From Mycolicibacter heraklionensis (lineage in GTDB: Bacteria; Actinomycetota; Actinomycetes; Mycobacteriales; Mycobacteriaceae): DNA of 64,000 bases. The first letter of the stretch is position 1, and every line of letters starts with the position of its first letter. A program made the position numbers and the translations under genes. The stretch covers positions 1-64,000 of the forward strand of contig LZME01000059.1 of assembly GCA_001673575.1 (NCBI GenBank). Reading direction: 5' to 3'. Shown here one piece after another: positions 1 to 12,504 of the stretch. The notes beneath the pieces were generated by a model. That model worked only from the letters and a program-made list of their open reading frames with translations. It was not told where the DNA came from and did no database searches.

Positions 1-97
1 ACACGGGGCGCCGAAGGCATGGCAAAAACAACAACAAACAAAAACCACCAAACACACTATTGAGTTCTCAAACAACAGGCCGCCCGGCTTCAGGCAA
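1..97 (-). promoter_or_regulatory. rrn operon 5' leader with boxA antitermination signal (partial)
   Basis: Read on the minus strand, this is the classic mycobacterial rRNA leader. The boxA-type element TGTTTGAGAACTC lies at 62-74, followed by a long T/G-rich stretch with few C residues and then GCCATGCC near position 20. These elements recruit the Nus antitermination complex in mycobacterial rrn operons. The 16S gene itself must start beyond position 1 and is not in the window. The position just downstream of murA on the same strand matches the single rrn operon of slow-growing mycobacteria. Confidence 0.85.
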
Positions 98-133
98 CCC
101 CGCTACTGTACTCGCTTTTCGGAGTTGAGTCAA
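98..133 (-). promoter_or_regulatory. SigA-type rrn promoter
   Basis: On the minus strand there is a -35 box TTGACT at 128-133, a 17-base spacer, and a -10 box TACAGT at 105-110, which puts the start site near 98. This is near consensus and lies immediately upstream of the boxA leader, the position of the leader-proximal rrn promoter in mycobacteria. An 8-bp inverted repeat overlaps the -35 box. Confidence 0.8.
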
Positions 134-137
134 CTCC
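121..137. repeat. Inverted repeat overlapping the rrn -35 box
   Basis: GGAGTTGA at 121-128 and TCAACTCC at 130-137 are perfect 8-bp arms around a single central base. The -35 hexamer lies inside it. It could be an operator or chance; no regulator is suggested by the sequence. Confidence 0.6.
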
Positions 138-209
138 GAGTTTTTCGGGGCTTCCGGAAGGACTTCCAGACTGCCGGTAGTTCCGCGGTCCGCGTCCCTC
201 CGGCTCGAC

Positions 210-1463
210 CTATATTACACGTTCTATCTCAGCGCCCAAATCGCCTAGATATTCCACGAACAAGGGGTAGCCGCGATCGATGTGGTAGACGTCGTGGACC
301 TCGGTCTCACCGTCTGCGACCAGGCCCGCAAGCACCAAACCGGCTCCAGCACGGATGTCGGACGCCCACACGGGCGCACTCGAGAGCTGCGGCAGCCCAC
401 GCACCACGGCATGGTGGCCATCGGTGCGCGCATCGGCCCCGAGACGGATCATCTCCTCGACGAACCGGAACCTGGCCTCGAACACGTTCTCGGTGATCAT
501 CGACGTGCCATCGGCAATCGCCGCGAGGCCGATCGCCATTGGCTGCAGGTCAGTGGGGAATCCCGGAAACGGCAAGGTCGCGACGTTGACGGCCTTGGGC
601 CGCTCGTATTGCACCACTCGGAAGCCGTTGTCGGATTGGGTGACGGTCGCCCCCGCGTCGTGCAGCTTGTGCAGCACAAGTTGCAAGTGGGCCGGGTCCA
701 CCCCGGTGACCGAGATGTCGCCGCGAGTCATCACCGCGGCAATCGCCCAGGTCGCTGCCACGATCCGGTCGCCGATCACTTCGTGTTCGGTGGGGTGCAG
801 CCGCGGTACCCCGGTGATCTTCAGCGTTGGCGAGCCGGCACCTTCGATCTGCGCGCCCATCTGGTTGAGCATCGTGCAGAGATCGGCGACATCGGGTTCG
901 CGCGCCGCGTTGTGGATTGTCGTGACCCCTTCGGCCAAGACCGCGGCCATCAAGATGTTCTCGGTGGCGCCCACCGACGGGAACTCCAACTGGATCTCGG
1001 CCCCGCGCAGCTTCTCGGCGTGCGCCACCACGCAACCGTGCTCGATATTGCAGGTGGCTCCCAGTTGTCGCAGGCCGGCCTGGTGCATGTCGAGCGGGCG
1101 CGAGCCGATCGCGTCGCCGCCCGGTAGTGCGACTTTCGCCTTCAGACACCGCCCCACCAGGGGGCCCAGCACACAGACCGAAGCCCGGAACTGGCGTACC
1201 GCGGCGAAGTCCGCGTCGTACTTGGGTTCGTCGGGCGAGGTGATGCGCACCGTGGTGCCGTCGAGTTCGACATTGGCGCCCAGCCCGCGCAGCACCTCCG
1301 CCATCAGGGGCACGTCCAGAATGTCCGGGCAGTTGGTGATGGTGCTGGTGCCTTCCGCCAGCAAGGCCGCCGCCATCAGCTTCAGGACGCTGTTCTTAGC
1401 TCCACCGACGGCGACTTCACCGGACAATCGGTTACCTCCGGTAACCACGAAACGCTCACCCAC
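210..1463 (-). CDS. murA: UDP-N-acetylglucosamine 1-carboxyvinyltransferase MurA
   Basis: This 417-residue cytosolic enzyme transfers enolpyruvate from PEP to UDP-GlcNAc, the first committed step of peptidoglycan synthesis. It has the full EPSP-synthase-like fold length and the conserved N-terminal GGAKNS segment (about 20-25). The residue that is Cys in most bacteria (PGGCAIG) is Asp117 here, in [11 protein letters not shown]. That substitution is typical of mycobacteria and makes the enzyme intrinsically insensitive to fosfomycin. The start is a GTG at 1463, matching the length of mycobacterial homologues. It lies directly upstream of the rrn promoter, and its 3' end is about 75 bases from the -35 box. 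Confidence 0.97.
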   Translation of the reverse strand: MGERFVVTGGNRLSGEVAVGGAKNSVLKLMAAALLAEGTSTITNCPDILDVPLMAEVLRGLGANVELDGTTVRITSPDEPKYDADFAAVRQFRASVCVLGPLVGRCLKAKVALPGGDAIGSRPLDMHQAGLRQLGATCNIEHGCVVAHAEKLRGAEIQLEFPSVGATENILMAAVLAEGVTTIHNAAREPDVADLCTMLNQMGAQIEGAGSPTLKITGVPRLHPTEHEVIGDRIVAATWAIAAVMTRGDISVTGVDPAHLQLVLHKLHDAGATVTQSDNGFRVVQYERPKAVNVATLPFPGFPTDLQPMAIGLAAIADGTSMITENVFEARFRFVEEMIRLGADARTDGHHAVVRGLPQLSSAPVWASDIRAGAGLVLAGLVADGETEVHDVYHIDRGYPLFVEYLGDLGAEIERVI

Positions 1464-1528
1464 TTGCGTCAGTGTAGTGACGACGCGAGCCCTGTCCCGA
1501 CCAATCCGGGCTTCGGCCGAAGCGGGGA

Positions 1529-1556
1529 TTGCACCGGTTCACTCCCCCGGTACGGT
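1529..1556 (+). promoter_or_regulatory. Candidate leaderless promoter of the adenosyltransferase gene
   Basis: TTGCAC at 1529-1534, a 16-base spacer, and TACGGT at 1551-1556 are followed after exactly 7 bases by the ATG at 1564. The TANNNT-N7-start spacing is that of mycobacterial leaderless transcripts, where the mRNA begins at the start codon. There is no Shine-Dalgarno sequence, which agrees. Confidence 0.5.
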
Positions 1557-1563
1557 TTGGGCT

Positions 1564-2154
1564 ATGGCAGTGCACATCACTCGCGTTTACACCCGTACCG
1601 GCGACGACGGAACGACCGGCTTGAGCGACTTTTCTCGCGTGCCCAAGACCGATCCGCGGCTGGTGGCCTACGCCGATGTCGAGGAGGCCAATGCCGCAAT
1701 CGGTGTCGCGATTGCGCTGGGCGAACCCGCCGAGGCGGTGAACGCCACGCTGTTGCACATCCAAAACGACCTGTTCGACGCGGGAGCGGATCTGGCCACG
1801 CCGGTCGCTGAGAATCCGAAGTATCCGCCGCTGCGGATCACCGCCGACTACGTCGACCGGGTGGAGGCGTGGTGTGACGAATACAACGAACAGCTGCCAC
1901 CGCTCAACTCGTTCATCCTGCCGGGTGGCTCACCGCTCTCGGCGCTGCTGCACGTGGTCCGAACCGCGGTGCGCCGGGCCGAGCGCTCGGCCTGGGCTGC
2001 ACTCGATGCCTACCCGGACGGGGTGTCCGTGCTGCCGGCGAAGTATCTGAATCGGTTGTCGGACTTGATGTTTGTGTTGTGCCGAGTGGCCAATACCGAT
2101 GGTGACGTGCTCTGGAAGCCCGGCGGCGATCGCACCGATCGCCCCGAAAAGTAG
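1564..2154 (+). CDS. pduO: ATP:cob(I)alamin adenosyltransferase, PduO type
   Basis: A 196-residue protein that transfers the adenosyl group of ATP to cob(I)alamin to make coenzyme B12, needed for example by methylmalonyl-CoA mutase. The N-terminal ATP-binding signature TRTGDDGTTGL spans residues 10-20. The C-terminal helical part carries the family motif RRAERSAWA and the conserved NRLSDLMFVLCR helix. The ATG at 1564 is preferred over longer in-frame extensions because the family motif begins within ten residues of it and a leaderless promoter ends 7 bases upstream. It is divergent from murA and convergent with the DUF2550 gene, as Rv1314c is in M. tuberculosis. Confidence 0.95.
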   Translation: MAVHITRVYTRTGDDGTTGLSDFSRVPKTDPRLVAYADVEEANAAIGVAIALGEPAEAVNATLLHIQNDLFDAGADLATPVAENPKYPPLRITADYVDRVEAWCDEYNEQLPPLNSFILPGGSPLSALLHVVRTAVRRAERSAWAALDAYPDGVSVLPAKYLNRLSDLMFVLCRVANTDGDVLWKPGGDRTDRPEK

Positions 2155-2187
2155 TCCGCGCCAACGGCTCCAACGACCTAGGCTTGT

Positions 2188-2631
2188 TCAGTAGCTCTGA
2201 CGCCGGGCCCGCGGCGACGGGCGCGCTTCCAGCCAGGACAGGAAGGCGGTCCGCGCGCCGCGGTCCAGCGCAATCTCGAAGCCGGCCCGACGGTCCTGGC
2301 TGACATCGCAGAGTTCGAGCACCACGATCTCGTCGGTCATGATGTCGAATTCATCGCCGCGGGGCGCCCTGCGGGCCACCACATCCACGCCGCGCCGGCT
2401 GAGCCGACGATCCGGCCACAACCGCACGCTGGAAAGACGGTAGAAAGCCGCTTCGCCACCGCGATAGCGGACCACGCCATGACGCCAGCCATGGCCGCCC
2501 ACCGCGGGAAGGTCGCGCATGATCGCGGCCGTACCGCCCTGACGCAGCTTCCACAGCCGATAGCTGAGCGCAATAACGGCGCCCAGCAAAACGCCGACGA
2601 GCACGACCATGCAGATCATGGGCGTGCTCAT
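2188..2631 (-). CDS. DUF2550 membrane-anchored protein
   Basis: A 147-residue protein equivalent to Rv1312. Residues about 4-24 form one hydrophobic transmembrane helix. It is followed by a basic, beta-rich cytosolic domain (about 35-140) with the family pattern WRHGVVRYRG and LWPDRRLSRRG. Its function is unknown. It starts 15 bases after the atpC stop, so it is probably cotranscribed with the ATP synthase genes, and this neighbourhood is constant in mycobacteria. A role in ATP synthase assembly is only a guess from context. The short Arg-rich C terminus has no recognisable motif. Confidence 0.85.
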   Translation of the reverse strand: MSTPMICMVVLVGVLLGAVIALSYRLWKLRQGGTAAIMRDLPAVGGHGWRHGVVRYRGGEAAFYRLSSVRLWPDRRLSRRGVDVVARRAPRGDEFDIMTDEIVVLELCDVSQDRRAGFEIALDRGARTAFLSWLEARPSPRARRQSY

Positions 2632-2646
2632 CGGTTCTCGAGCCTC

Positions 2647-3012
2647 TTAGTCGATTAGACCCAGGGCGCGCAGCCTGGCCCGTCCCCGTGCAGCCATCTT
2701 GGGGTCGCTGGACTGGGCCTCGTGCCGTGCGGACGCCTCGTCGATCTCCGAGGTGAAGTCGACGGCCTCAGCCAGGATGCTGACGCCCTCTTCGGTCACC
2801 GACAGGAACCCGCCGTGCACGGCGAGCCGCAGCTCGTCCTCTCCGACCCGATCCACCCGCACCATGGCGTCGTCAACCAGCTCGGCAACCACCGGGATGT
2901 GTCCCGGCAGGATGCCGATCTCACCGACGGTGGTCCGGGTGAAGATGAACGCGGCCTTGCCCGACCACACCTTGCGATCGACCGCGACGATGTCGACGTC
3001 AAGCTCTGCCAT
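2647..3012 (-). CDS. atpC: ATP synthase epsilon subunit
   Basis: The 121-residue central-stalk subunit of F1, which couples gamma rotation and limits ATP hydrolysis. It begins [14 protein letters not shown], followed by the N-terminal beta-sandwich with [11 protein letters not shown] (about 30-40). The C-terminal helical part is short, as in mycobacteria. The ATG at 3012 gives the family length; longer in-frame extensions upstream are not conserved. It is the last subunit gene of the operon, 34 bases after atpD. Confidence 0.96.
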   Translation of the reverse strand: MAELDVDIVAVDRKVWSGKAAFIFTRTTVGEIGILPGHIPVVAELVDDAMVRVDRVGEDELRLAVHGGFLSVTEEGVSILAEAVDFTSEIDEASARHEAQSSDPKMAARGRARLRALGLID

Positions 3013-3046
3013 TACCCACCACCTTTCGCCACCAGTAGATTCCGGG

Positions 3047-4492
<1,446 letters not shown>

Positions 4493-4511
4493 CTAGTACT
4501 TACCGGGGGGC

Positions 4512-5435
4512 TTACCGAGAGGCGTCGGCGAGGGCATTCGCACCGCCAACGATTTCGCTGATTTCCTGGGTGATCTGAGCCTGGCGCTCGCGGTTGGCCT
4601 CAAGGGTCAACGCTTTGATCAAGTCGTCGGCGTTGTCGGTCGCCGACTTCATCGCGCGCTGGCGCGAAGCCAGCTCCGAGGCCGCCGAGTCGAGCAGCGC
4701 GGCATACACACGGGTGGTCAGATACCGCGGCAGCAACGAGTCGAACAGCGTCGTGGCATCCGGCTCGAAGGAGTACAGGGTCTTCGGACCGGTCTCCTCG
4801 CCCACGTATTCCACCAGCATCGGAGCGATCCGACGCGCCTCGGCGGACTGCGACAGCATCGAGCGGAAGTCGGTCGACACGATGTGCAGCTCGTCGACGC
4901 CCAGGACCCCGTCGGTACCCGGGTGGTCGCCGTCGTCGTCGACGCCGGCCAGGAAGGCCTCGACCAGAGTCGAAGCGATCGTGGCGGCGTTCTCGTACGT
5001 CGGCTGCTCGGAGAATCCGGTCCAGGAGTCGGTGACCGCCCAGTTCCGGAACGAGTAGTACGCCAGTGCCTTGCGGCCGACGACGTAGAGCACCGGGTCC
5101 TTGCCCTCCGAGCGCAACAGAGAGAACAGCTCCTCTGCCCGGCGGAAGACGTTGGCGTTGTAGCCGCCACACAGACCACGGTCGGACGACACCACCAAGA
5201 CACCCGCCCGCTTGGGCTCGCTGCGCTCGACCAGCAACGGGTGGTCCAGGGCCGCCTCGGCGGCCAGGGTGGTGAGCAACCGGGTGATCTCGTCGGCGTA
5301 CGGCCGTGCCGTTTCCAGCCGAGTCTGTGCCCGGCCGATACGCGAGGTGGCGATCAGCTCCTGGGCCTTGGTGATCTTCTTGATCGACCCGGCTGAGCGG
5401 ATTCGCCCGCGTAGTTCGCGAAGTGTGGCTGCCAT
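4512..5435 (-). CDS. atpG: ATP synthase gamma subunit
   Basis: The 307-residue rotor shaft of F1. The N-terminal helix ([16 protein letters not shown]) and the C-terminal helix ending in NALADASR form the coiled coil inside the alpha/beta hexamer. Residues about 165-178 ([14 protein letters not shown]) are the acidic, Gly-rich loop found only in mycobacterial gamma subunits and known to influence coupling efficiency. It starts 7 bases downstream of the atpA stop, so translation is probably coupled. Confidence 0.97.
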   Translation of the reverse strand: MAATLRELRGRIRSAGSIKKITKAQELIATSRIGRAQTRLETARPYADEITRLLTTLAAEAALDHPLLVERSEPKRAGVLVVSSDRGLCGGYNANVFRRAEELFSLLRSEGKDPVLYVVGRKALAYYSFRNWAVTDSWTGFSEQPTYENAATIASTLVEAFLAGVDDDGDHPGTDGVLGVDELHIVSTDFRSMLSQSAEARRIAPMLVEYVGEETGPKTLYSFEPDATTLFDSLLPRYLTTRVYAALLDSAASELASRQRAMKSATDNADDLIKALTLEANRERQAQITQEISEIVGGANALADASR

Positions 5436-5442
5436 AGCGGCG

Positions 5443-7092
5443 TTACTTCTTCTTCGCCGGCGCGGCCTTGTGGACCTGCACCGCTTCCTTGCCGAGCTTG
5501 TCCGCGTCGAGCGCTTCGACGTGCTCGTCGGGGACCACCGAGCTGCCGTCCGAGGCGGCGAAGCCCTTCTTGAACTGGTTGATCACCCCGACCAGCTTCT
5601 CGCTGGCCTCGTCCGAGAGCTTCTTGGACTCACGGATCCCGGTCAGGAGCTCGTTCTCCGAGGCCCGGATGTGGTCCAGCAGCTCCGATTCGAAGCGGCC
5701 CACGTCCTCGACCGGCACCGAGTCCAGGTGGCCTTCGGTACCCAGGAAGATCGAGACCACCTGCTCCTCGACGGGCAGCGGTGCGTACTGAGGCTGCTTG
5801 AGCAGCTCCACCAGACGTGCACCACGCTCCAGCTGAGCCTTCGAGGTGGCGTCCAGGTCGGAGGCGAAAGCGGCGAAGGCCTCCAGCTCGCGGTACTGCG
5901 ACAGGTCCAGACGCAGCGAGCCGGCCACCTCCTTCATCGCCTTGATCTGCGCGGCGCCACCAACACGGGACACCGACACACCGACGTTGATGGCCGGGCG
6001 AACACCCTGGTTGAACAGGTCGCTCTCCAGGAAGCACTGGCCGTCGGTGATCGAGATGACGTTGGTGGGGATGTAGGCCGAGATGTCGTTGGCCTTGGTC
6101 TCGATGATCGGCAGACCGGTCAGCGAACCGCCGCCCAGCTCGTCGGAGAGCTTCGCGCAACGCTCCAGCAGACGGGAATGCAGGTAGAACACGTCGCCCG
6201 GGTATGCCTCGCGGCCCGGCGGGCGGCGCAGCAGCAGCGAGATGGCGCGGTAGGCCTCGGCCTGCTTGGTCAGGTCGTCGAACACGATCAGCACGTGCTT
6301 GCCCGAGTACATCCAGTGCTGGGCGATCGCCGAGCCGGTGTAGGGGGCCAGCCACTTGAAGCCGGCGGAGTCCGAAGCGGGCGCGGCGACGATCGTGGTG
6401 TAGTCCATGGCGCCGCCCTCTTCCAGCGCGCGACGCACGCTGGCGATGGTGGTGCCCTTCTGACCGATGGCGACGTAGACACAGCGGACCTGCTGGTTCG
6501 GGTCGCCGGTCTCCCAGTTCTTGCGCTGGTTGAGGATGGTGTCCACACAGAGCGCGGTCTTGCCGGTCTTGCGGTCGCCGATGATGAGCTGACGCTGACC
6601 GCGGCCGATCGGGGTCATGGCGTCGACGGCCTTGATACCGGTCTGCAGCGGCTCGCTGACGCTCTGACGCTGAACCACCGAGGGGGCCTGCATCTCCAGC
6701 GGACGACGGGTCTCGGCTTCGATCTCGCCGCGAGCGTCGATCGGCTGTCCCAGCGGGTTGACGACGCGACCGAGGAAGCCGTCGCCGACCGGCACCGAGA
6801 GCACCTCGCCGGTGCGCTTGACCTGCTGGCCCTCTTCGATGTTCTCGAAGTTGCCCAGGATGACCGCACCGACGTTGTGCTCGTCGAGGTTCAGGGCCAC
6901 GCCCAGCACCCCGCCGGGGAACTCGAGGAGTTCCTGGGTCATCACCGAAGGAAGGCCCTCGACGTGCGCGATGCCGTCGCCGGCGTCGATGACGGTGCCG
7001 ACCTCCTCGCGCGCGGTGTCGGCGCTGAAGGAGGTCACGTACTCCTCGATCGCCCCCTGAATGTCGTCAGAGGAGATTGTCAACTCTGCCAT
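5443..7092 (-). CDS. atpA: ATP synthase alpha subunit
   Basis: A 549-residue non-catalytic nucleotide-binding subunit of F1 with a P-loop GDRKTGKT at 172-179. The C terminus after about residue 513 is a roughly 36-residue extension ending in a Lys-rich tail (KAAPAKKK). This mycobacteria-specific extension is known to suppress ATP hydrolysis by engaging gamma. The start ATG at 7092 lies 69 bases after atpH. Part of the complete F1Fo operon. Confidence 0.98.
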   Translation of the reverse strand: MAELTISSDDIQGAIEEYVTSFSADTAREEVGTVIDAGDGIAHVEGLPSVMTQELLEFPGGVLGVALNLDEHNVGAVILGNFENIEEGQQVKRTGEVLSVPVGDGFLGRVVNPLGQPIDARGEIEAETRRPLEMQAPSVVQRQSVSEPLQTGIKAVDAMTPIGRGQRQLIIGDRKTGKTALCVDTILNQRKNWETGDPNQQVRCVYVAIGQKGTTIASVRRALEEGGAMDYTTIVAAPASDSAGFKWLAPYTGSAIAQHWMYSGKHVLIVFDDLTKQAEAYRAISLLLRRPPGREAYPGDVFYLHSRLLERCAKLSDELGGGSLTGLPIIETKANDISAYIPTNVISITDGQCFLESDLFNQGVRPAINVGVSVSRVGGAAQIKAMKEVAGSLRLDLSQYRELEAFAAFASDLDATSKAQLERGARLVELLKQPQYAPLPVEEQVVSIFLGTEGHLDSVPVEDVGRFESELLDHIRASENELLTGIRESKKLSDEASEKLVGVINQFKKGFAASDGSSVVPDEHVEALDADKLGKEAVQVHKAAPAKKK

Positions 7093-7161
7093 GGCTTTTC
7101 GTCTTCCTGCCTTCGAATGGGTATTGGGCTCTGAGACCGGGTGGGTCTGGGTAGGTCTTGA

Positions 7162-8499
7162 TCAGTCGGGCAATTGCGTCTTGGCTGCGGCGAGACGCGA
7201 CGACAGCGTGCCGTCGATCACCTCGTCACCGACCGAGATCGTCAGCCCGCCCAGCAGTGCCGGGTCGACACCGACCTGCACGCGGACCGGGTGGCTGTAG
7301 ATCCGGCTCAACACGGTGTTCAGCCGAGTGCGCTGAGTGTCGCTGAGCTCGGCGGCCGCACCGACGTGTGCCACCAGCTCGCCGCGACGTGCCACTGCGA
7401 TCTGAGCAAGCTCAGTGATCGCCTGATGTGCGGACTGGCCACGCAGCAGCCGTACGGTCTGCTCGAGCAGCGCCACCGCGATCGGGTTGGCACCGCTGCC
7501 ACTGCCGATGACGTTGCGCAGCAACCCGACCCGACCGGCGGCCGGGGTCGCAGTGTCACCGAGCAGGATGTCCAGACGGGGCTGGGCGTCCAACACGCGG
7601 GAGAACCGGAACAGCTGGTCCTCCACCTCGTCGACGGTGCCCGCACTCTCGGCCGACAGCAGCAGTGCCTGCCGGGCGACGTGCTCGACGGCGGTGACCA
7701 GGTCCGCGCCGTTGGACCAGCGGGCCGACGCAGCGTCGGTCACCAGCGTCAGGGCGGCGGGACCGATCTTGTCGGCGAACAGGCGCTGAACCAACCGCAC
7801 CTTCGGTGCGGCGTCGTCGGTCGGCACGGTCAGGTGCCGCGTGATCACGTTCTCGCGCTCGAGCAGTTCGGCGACGGCAGTCAAGTCACCGGCCAGCGCG
7901 GCCAGGCCCTGCTGGTCCAGGCCACCGGCCGCCTCGCTGAACTTGTCCAGCAGGCCGGCCAGCGCCTGGCGGCTGGCCGAACGCATCCGGACCAAGATCG
8001 GCGATTCGACTTCGACGGACTTCGGCGCCATGGCGTCGAGCTCGTCGAGGAAACGGTCCACAGTGGCGGACTGCCGCTGCGGGTCGGCGACGTGCGCACG
8101 AACCAGTTCGCCCGCCCGCTGCACAGCTTCGGCACCCAAGCCTGACCGCAGCTCACGGATGAGCTGCGCCCGCATGAGACCGACCTGCTGTCCGCCGGTG
8201 GACTTCACGCGCTCGGCTTCGACACCGGCCTGGCTACGCAGTTGCTCGGCGATCCGCTCGGCGTCCGAGCGGGCCTCCGCGGTGACCTGCTGTGCTTCGG
8301 CCGCGGCGTTGGCCAGTGCCGTGGAGTGCGCCTGACCGGCTTCGGCCAGACGAGCGGCGGCTGCTGCCGCCTCTTCCAGCTGCTTGCGCACCGACTCCTG
8401 CTGGTCGGCCATCAGCTTGCGCACCGGTGGCACGACGAACTTGACCAGCAGCCACACGATGACGGCAAAGCCGACCAGCTGCCCGATGAAAATCGACAT
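7162..8499 (-). CDS. atpH: ATP synthase b-delta fusion subunit
   Basis: A 445-residue fusion of a b-type peripheral-stalk subunit to the delta subunit. Residues about 4-26 are a membrane anchor, followed by a long Ala/Glu/Gln-rich coiled coil (about 30-165). The rest is the delta fold with its C-terminal conserved strand ([28 protein letters not shown]) that joins the top of F1. The fusion is diagnostic of mycobacteria and close relatives. The separate b subunit gene lies 8 bases upstream, giving a heterodimeric stalk. Confidence 0.97.
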   Translation of the reverse strand: MSIFIGQLVGFAVIVWLLVKFVVPPVRKLMADQQESVRKQLEEAAAAAARLAEAGQAHSTALANAAAEAQQVTAEARSDAERIAEQLRSQAGVEAERVKSTGGQQVGLMRAQLIRELRSGLGAEAVQRAGELVRAHVADPQRQSATVDRFLDELDAMAPKSVEVESPILVRMRSASRQALAGLLDKFSEAAGGLDQQGLAALAGDLTAVAELLERENVITRHLTVPTDDAAPKVRLVQRLFADKIGPAALTLVTDAASARWSNGADLVTAVEHVARQALLLSAESAGTVDEVEDQLFRFSRVLDAQPRLDILLGDTATPAAGRVGLLRNVIGSGSGANPIAVALLEQTVRLLRGQSAHQAITELAQIAVARRGELVAHVGAAAELSDTQRTRLNTVLSRIYSHPVRVQVGVDPALLGGLTISVGDEVIDGTLSSRLAAAKTQLPD

Positions 8500-8507
8500 C
8501 TCTGTTG

Positions 8508-9029
8508 CTACCGCCCCGTACTCGCCGCGGAAAGTGCCTCGGCGTCAACGCCGAGAATCCGGCTGGCCAAGGTGGCAGACAACGTCTCCACCCGGGCCTG
8601 CAGCTGCTCACTCACCGCATCGCCTTCTTGCTTGAGCTTGTCGGTGGCGGCCTGCAATGTCGAGGCCACCTCCGCCTCGGCCGCCGACCGCTGCTCGTCG
8701 ATCACCTTGCGACCCTCGGCACGAGCTTCGTCCCGTGCCGTGCTGGCCTCAAGGCGCGCCGCCGCCATCTGCTTCTCGTAGTCGGCATCGGCGGCCGCGA
8801 ACTGCTCCGCGGACTCCCGATTGTCGGCGAGCGTCTTGGTGACCATGTTCTCGCGCTCCCGCAGCACCTTCATGATCGGCGGCACCACGAAGGTACTGAT
8901 CACGCCGAGCACGATCAGGAAGATCGCGAGCACGACGAAGAAGGTGCCGTCGGGAATGAGGAAGCTCTTCTTCGGGCCTTCCTCAGCCGCCTCGCTCAAG
9001 GCGAGGACAGCAACGCTCATGTCACCCAT
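8508..9029 (-). CDS. atpF: ATP synthase b subunit
   Basis: A 173-residue peripheral-stalk subunit. Residues about 25-50 form the transmembrane helix ([21 protein letters not shown]), followed by a charged coiled coil to about residue 165. A second ATG at 9020, three codons in, is an equally possible start. It pairs with the b part of the b-delta fusion encoded immediately downstream, with an 8-base gap on each side. Confidence 0.96.
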   Translation of the reverse strand: MGDMSVAVLALSEAAEEGPKKSFLIPDGTFFVVLAIFLIVLGVISTFVVPPIMKVLRERENMVTKTLADNRESAEQFAAADADYEKQMAAARLEASTARDEARAEGRKVIDEQRSAAEAEVASTLQAATDKLKQEGDAVSEQLQARVETLSATLASRILGVDAEALSAASTGR

Positions 9030-9037
9030 CTTGTGCG

Positions 9038-10107
<1,070 letters not shown>

Positions 10108-10115
<8 letters not shown>

Positions 10116-10554
10116 TTTCCGTCCCTTCAGCGCCCGACTCTGACGCTTGCGCGCGGAGCTTTTTTACCACTGGCAGCATGGTGGTCAGCACCAGCACTAC
10201 CTCGAACAAGGCCAGTCCGAACAGCGCACCGAGGCCCTCTGGACGGAACTGGTAAGCGATTGCCAGGCCGATCGCGCTGATGACCAGCAGACGAGACGCC
10301 GAGTTCAGCGCCATCTTCTTCTTCAGCGGATGGTCGGAGGCGGTGATCTTCAGCGCGGACCGGCGAATCAGCAGTGCATTGCCCAGGCCGAGCGCCAGGC
10401 CCAGCCCGAAGAACACACCGAAGAGCGGTCGGCCGAATTGAGCGGCGGCAGCAATGGCGGCAGCGGTCAGAGCAACACAGATCAGTGACAGCCGAATCGG
10501 CTGGAATACCACCGACGGCAACACCAACGGCGCATCCTGCGCTGGTGTCGTCAC
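10108..10554 (-). CDS. AtpI-like membrane protein at the head of the atp operon
   Basis: A 148-residue protein equivalent to Rv1303. Four hydrophobic segments (about 20-38, 43-62, 88-104, 108-128) suggest a small four-helix membrane protein. In other bacteria AtpI at this place helps assemble the c-ring; sequence similarity is weak, so that role is inferred from position and topology. The start is a GTG at 10554. It overlaps atpB by 8 bases and is the first gene of the operon, so the atp promoter should lie in the 115 bases between it and wecA. Confidence 0.85.
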
Positions 10555-10669
10555 CGCCTCACCCCAATCTGAATCTGCCCTGCGTCACTGTCGTGCAGTC
10601 GCCCGCCGAGCGTATCGGATGCCCGAACGCACTGTGGAACCACCTACAACACCATCTTAGACGGTGCTA

Positions 10670-11848
10670 CTACCGCGTGTCGTAGGGGTCGTCTTCCGAG
10701 GCGCCGCCCCGGCGTAGCAACGGGATGAGCGTAACGACAATCGCGATGAGCATCGCACCCAACATCACCGCCCCGGTGTAGCGCGGGTCGAAGAAGATGG
10801 TGCCGGCCGCCCCGAATGCGACGATCGCCGTCCATAAGTAGATCAGCAGCACCACTCGGCGATCGGAATGGCCGATCTGCAGTAACCGATGGTGCAGGTG
10901 CATCTTGTCCGGACTGAAGGGGCTGAGCCCGGCGCGAGTACGACGGATGATCGCCAGCAACACGTCCAGCGCCGGCACGCACATCACGGCCGCCACCAAC
11001 AGGAATGGCGACAGCAGCGCGAAGACGTCGCGCGCGCCGTAGGCCGTTTGCGAGATCGGCCCGGCCGCGGTGGTGGACGCCGCAGCCAGCATCAGCCCGA
11101 TCAACATCGAACCGGAGTCGCCCATGAAGATCTTCGCCGGGCTGAAATTGTGTGGCAGGAAACCCAAACAAGCCCCGGCCAAGACCACCGAGATCAACGC
11201 GGGAGGGTAGAACAGCACGTCGCCGCCGTGGTCCTGCAGCACGCCGACCGAGAACATGCAGATCGCCAGTGCGGTGATCAGCCCCAGGCCGGCAGCCAGC
11301 CCGTCGAGGCCGTCGACGAAGTTCATCGCGTTGACGATCGAGACCGTCAACGCCAGCGTCAGCAGGATCGACGACACCTGATCGAGCACCACGGTGCCGA
11401 CGCCGCCGATCGGGATGTAGAGCACGCTCCAGGCCACACCCATGGTGACGAGCACGCTGGCGGCGGTGATCTGGCCGGCGAACTTGGTCAGGGCGTCCAG
11501 GCCCCACTTGTCGTCCAGCAGTCCGATGCCCATGATGACGCCGCCGGCCAGCACCACCGCCGGCATTCCAGTGGAATAGACGAAACCGCGCGTCAGTGCC
11601 GGCAGCTGCGAGGCCAGGAAGATCCCGGCGACGATGCCGACGTACATCGCCAGCCCGCCCATCCGCGGGGTGGGCTGGACATGGACGTCGCGTTCCCGCG
11701 GGTAGGCGACTGCGCCGATCCGGGTGGCCATCCAGCGAACGGGTCCGGTGGTGAAGTACGTGATGATCGCGGCGGTCAGGCCCACCAGTGCGAGTTCTCG
11801 CAGCGGCACGCCGGCGCCGCGGTCGGCCAGAGCCAGCAGGCTGGTCAC
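10670..11848 (-). CDS. wecA: Decaprenyl-phosphate GlcNAc-1-phosphate transferase WecA
   Basis: A 392-residue polytopic enzyme that transfers GlcNAc-1-phosphate to decaprenyl phosphate. This starts the Rha-GlcNAc linker that joins arabinogalactan to peptidoglycan. About eleven hydrophobic helices are visible. Family motifs are the Asp-rich NFVDGLDGLAAG, the catalytic FMGDSGSM and the cytosolic HLHHRLLQIGHS loop. I start at GTG 11848 because it shares a GTGA overlap with the tsaC stop and leaves residues matching homologues (RGAGVPLRELALVG). Longer upstream in-frame sequence is antisense-like and unconserved. Confidence 0.95.
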   Translation of the reverse strand: MTSLLALADRGAGVPLRELALVGLTAAIITYFTTGPVRWMATRIGAVAYPRERDVHVQPTPRMGGLAMYVGIVAGIFLASQLPALTRGFVYSTGMPAVVLAGGVIMGIGLLDDKWGLDALTKFAGQITAASVLVTMGVAWSVLYIPIGGVGTVVLDQVSSILLTLALTVSIVNAMNFVDGLDGLAAGLGLITALAICMFSVGVLQDHGGDVLFYPPALISVVLAGACLGFLPHNFSPAKIFMGDSGSMLIGLMLAAASTTAAGPISQTAYGARDVFALLSPFLLVAAVMCVPALDVLLAIIRRTRAGLSPFSPDKMHLHHRLLQIGHSDRRVVLLIYLWTAIVAFGAAGTIFFDPRYTGAVMLGAMLIAIVVTLIPLLRRGGASEDDPYDTR

Positions 11849-12504
11849 GGTGTTCCCGTCAGCGCGTCCGGATCCAACCCCAGCACCGCGCCGATCTGTT
11901 CGGCGGAGACCGGTCCGGTGCGGACGATCCGTGGTGCGGGGCCGGTGAGATCCACGATCGTCGAGGCCGCGCCCTGTTCGGCCGGCCCGGCGTCGAGGTA
12001 GACGTCGACGGACTCCCCCAGTTGACTTTGCGCTTCGCCTGCCTCGACGGCGGGCGAGCCACCGGAGACGTTGGCGCTGGACACCGCCATCGGGCCCACC
12101 GCCTTGAGAATCTCCAGGGCCACCGGGTGCAGCGGCATGCGCACCATGACCGTGCCGCGGGCTTCGCCGAGGTCCCACTGCAGCGACGGGGCCTGGGTGA
12201 CGATCAGGCTGAGCGCGCCCGGCCAGAAGGCGCGGATCAGTTCCCGGGCGGTCTGCGGCACGATCAGGGCCAGCCCATCGATGGAGTTCCACGATCCGAC
12301 CAGCACGCCCACCGGCATGTCACGGCCGCGTCGTTTGGCCGCCAGCAGCGCGGTCACCCCGGCGGCGTTGAAGGCGTCGGCACCGATGCCGTAGACCGTG
12401 TCGGTCGGCAGCACTACCAGGCGACCACCGCGCACAGCATCGATCGCCGCCGCGATTCCGGCCGCACGCTGGTCGGCGTCGGCGCAGTCGAAAACCTCTG
12501 TCAT
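11845..12504 (-). CDS. tsaC: L-threonylcarbamoyladenylate synthase (Sua5/YrdC/TsaC family)
   Basis: A 219-residue cytosolic enzyme that makes threonylcarbamoyl-AMP from threonine, bicarbonate and ATP. This is the first step of the universal t6A37 modification of tRNAs that read ANN codons. The YrdC signature is clear: VVLPTDTVYGIGADA (about 31-45), the KRR-rich segment, and SSANVSGG near residue 145. It has 4-base overlaps with both prmC (ATGA) and wecA (GTGA), so the three are translationally coupled. Confidence 0.95.
   Translation of the reverse strand: MTEVFDCADADQRAAGIAAAIDAVRGGRLVVLPTDTVYGIGADAFNAAGVTALLAAKRRGRDMPVGVLVGSWNSIDGLALIVPQTARELIRAFWPGALSLIVTQAPSLQWDLGEARGTVMVRMPLHPVALEILKAVGPMAVSSANVSGGSPAVEAGEAQSQLGESVDVYLDAGPAEQGAASTIVDLTGPAPRIVRTGPVSAEQIGAVLGLDPDALTGTP

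Noticed and set aside
355..1563. Long open frame on the plus strand in front of pduO, which would give a 599-residue protein
   Set aside because: It is antisense to murA, has the composition of a shadow frame, and the adenosyltransferase homology begins exactly at the ATG 1564.
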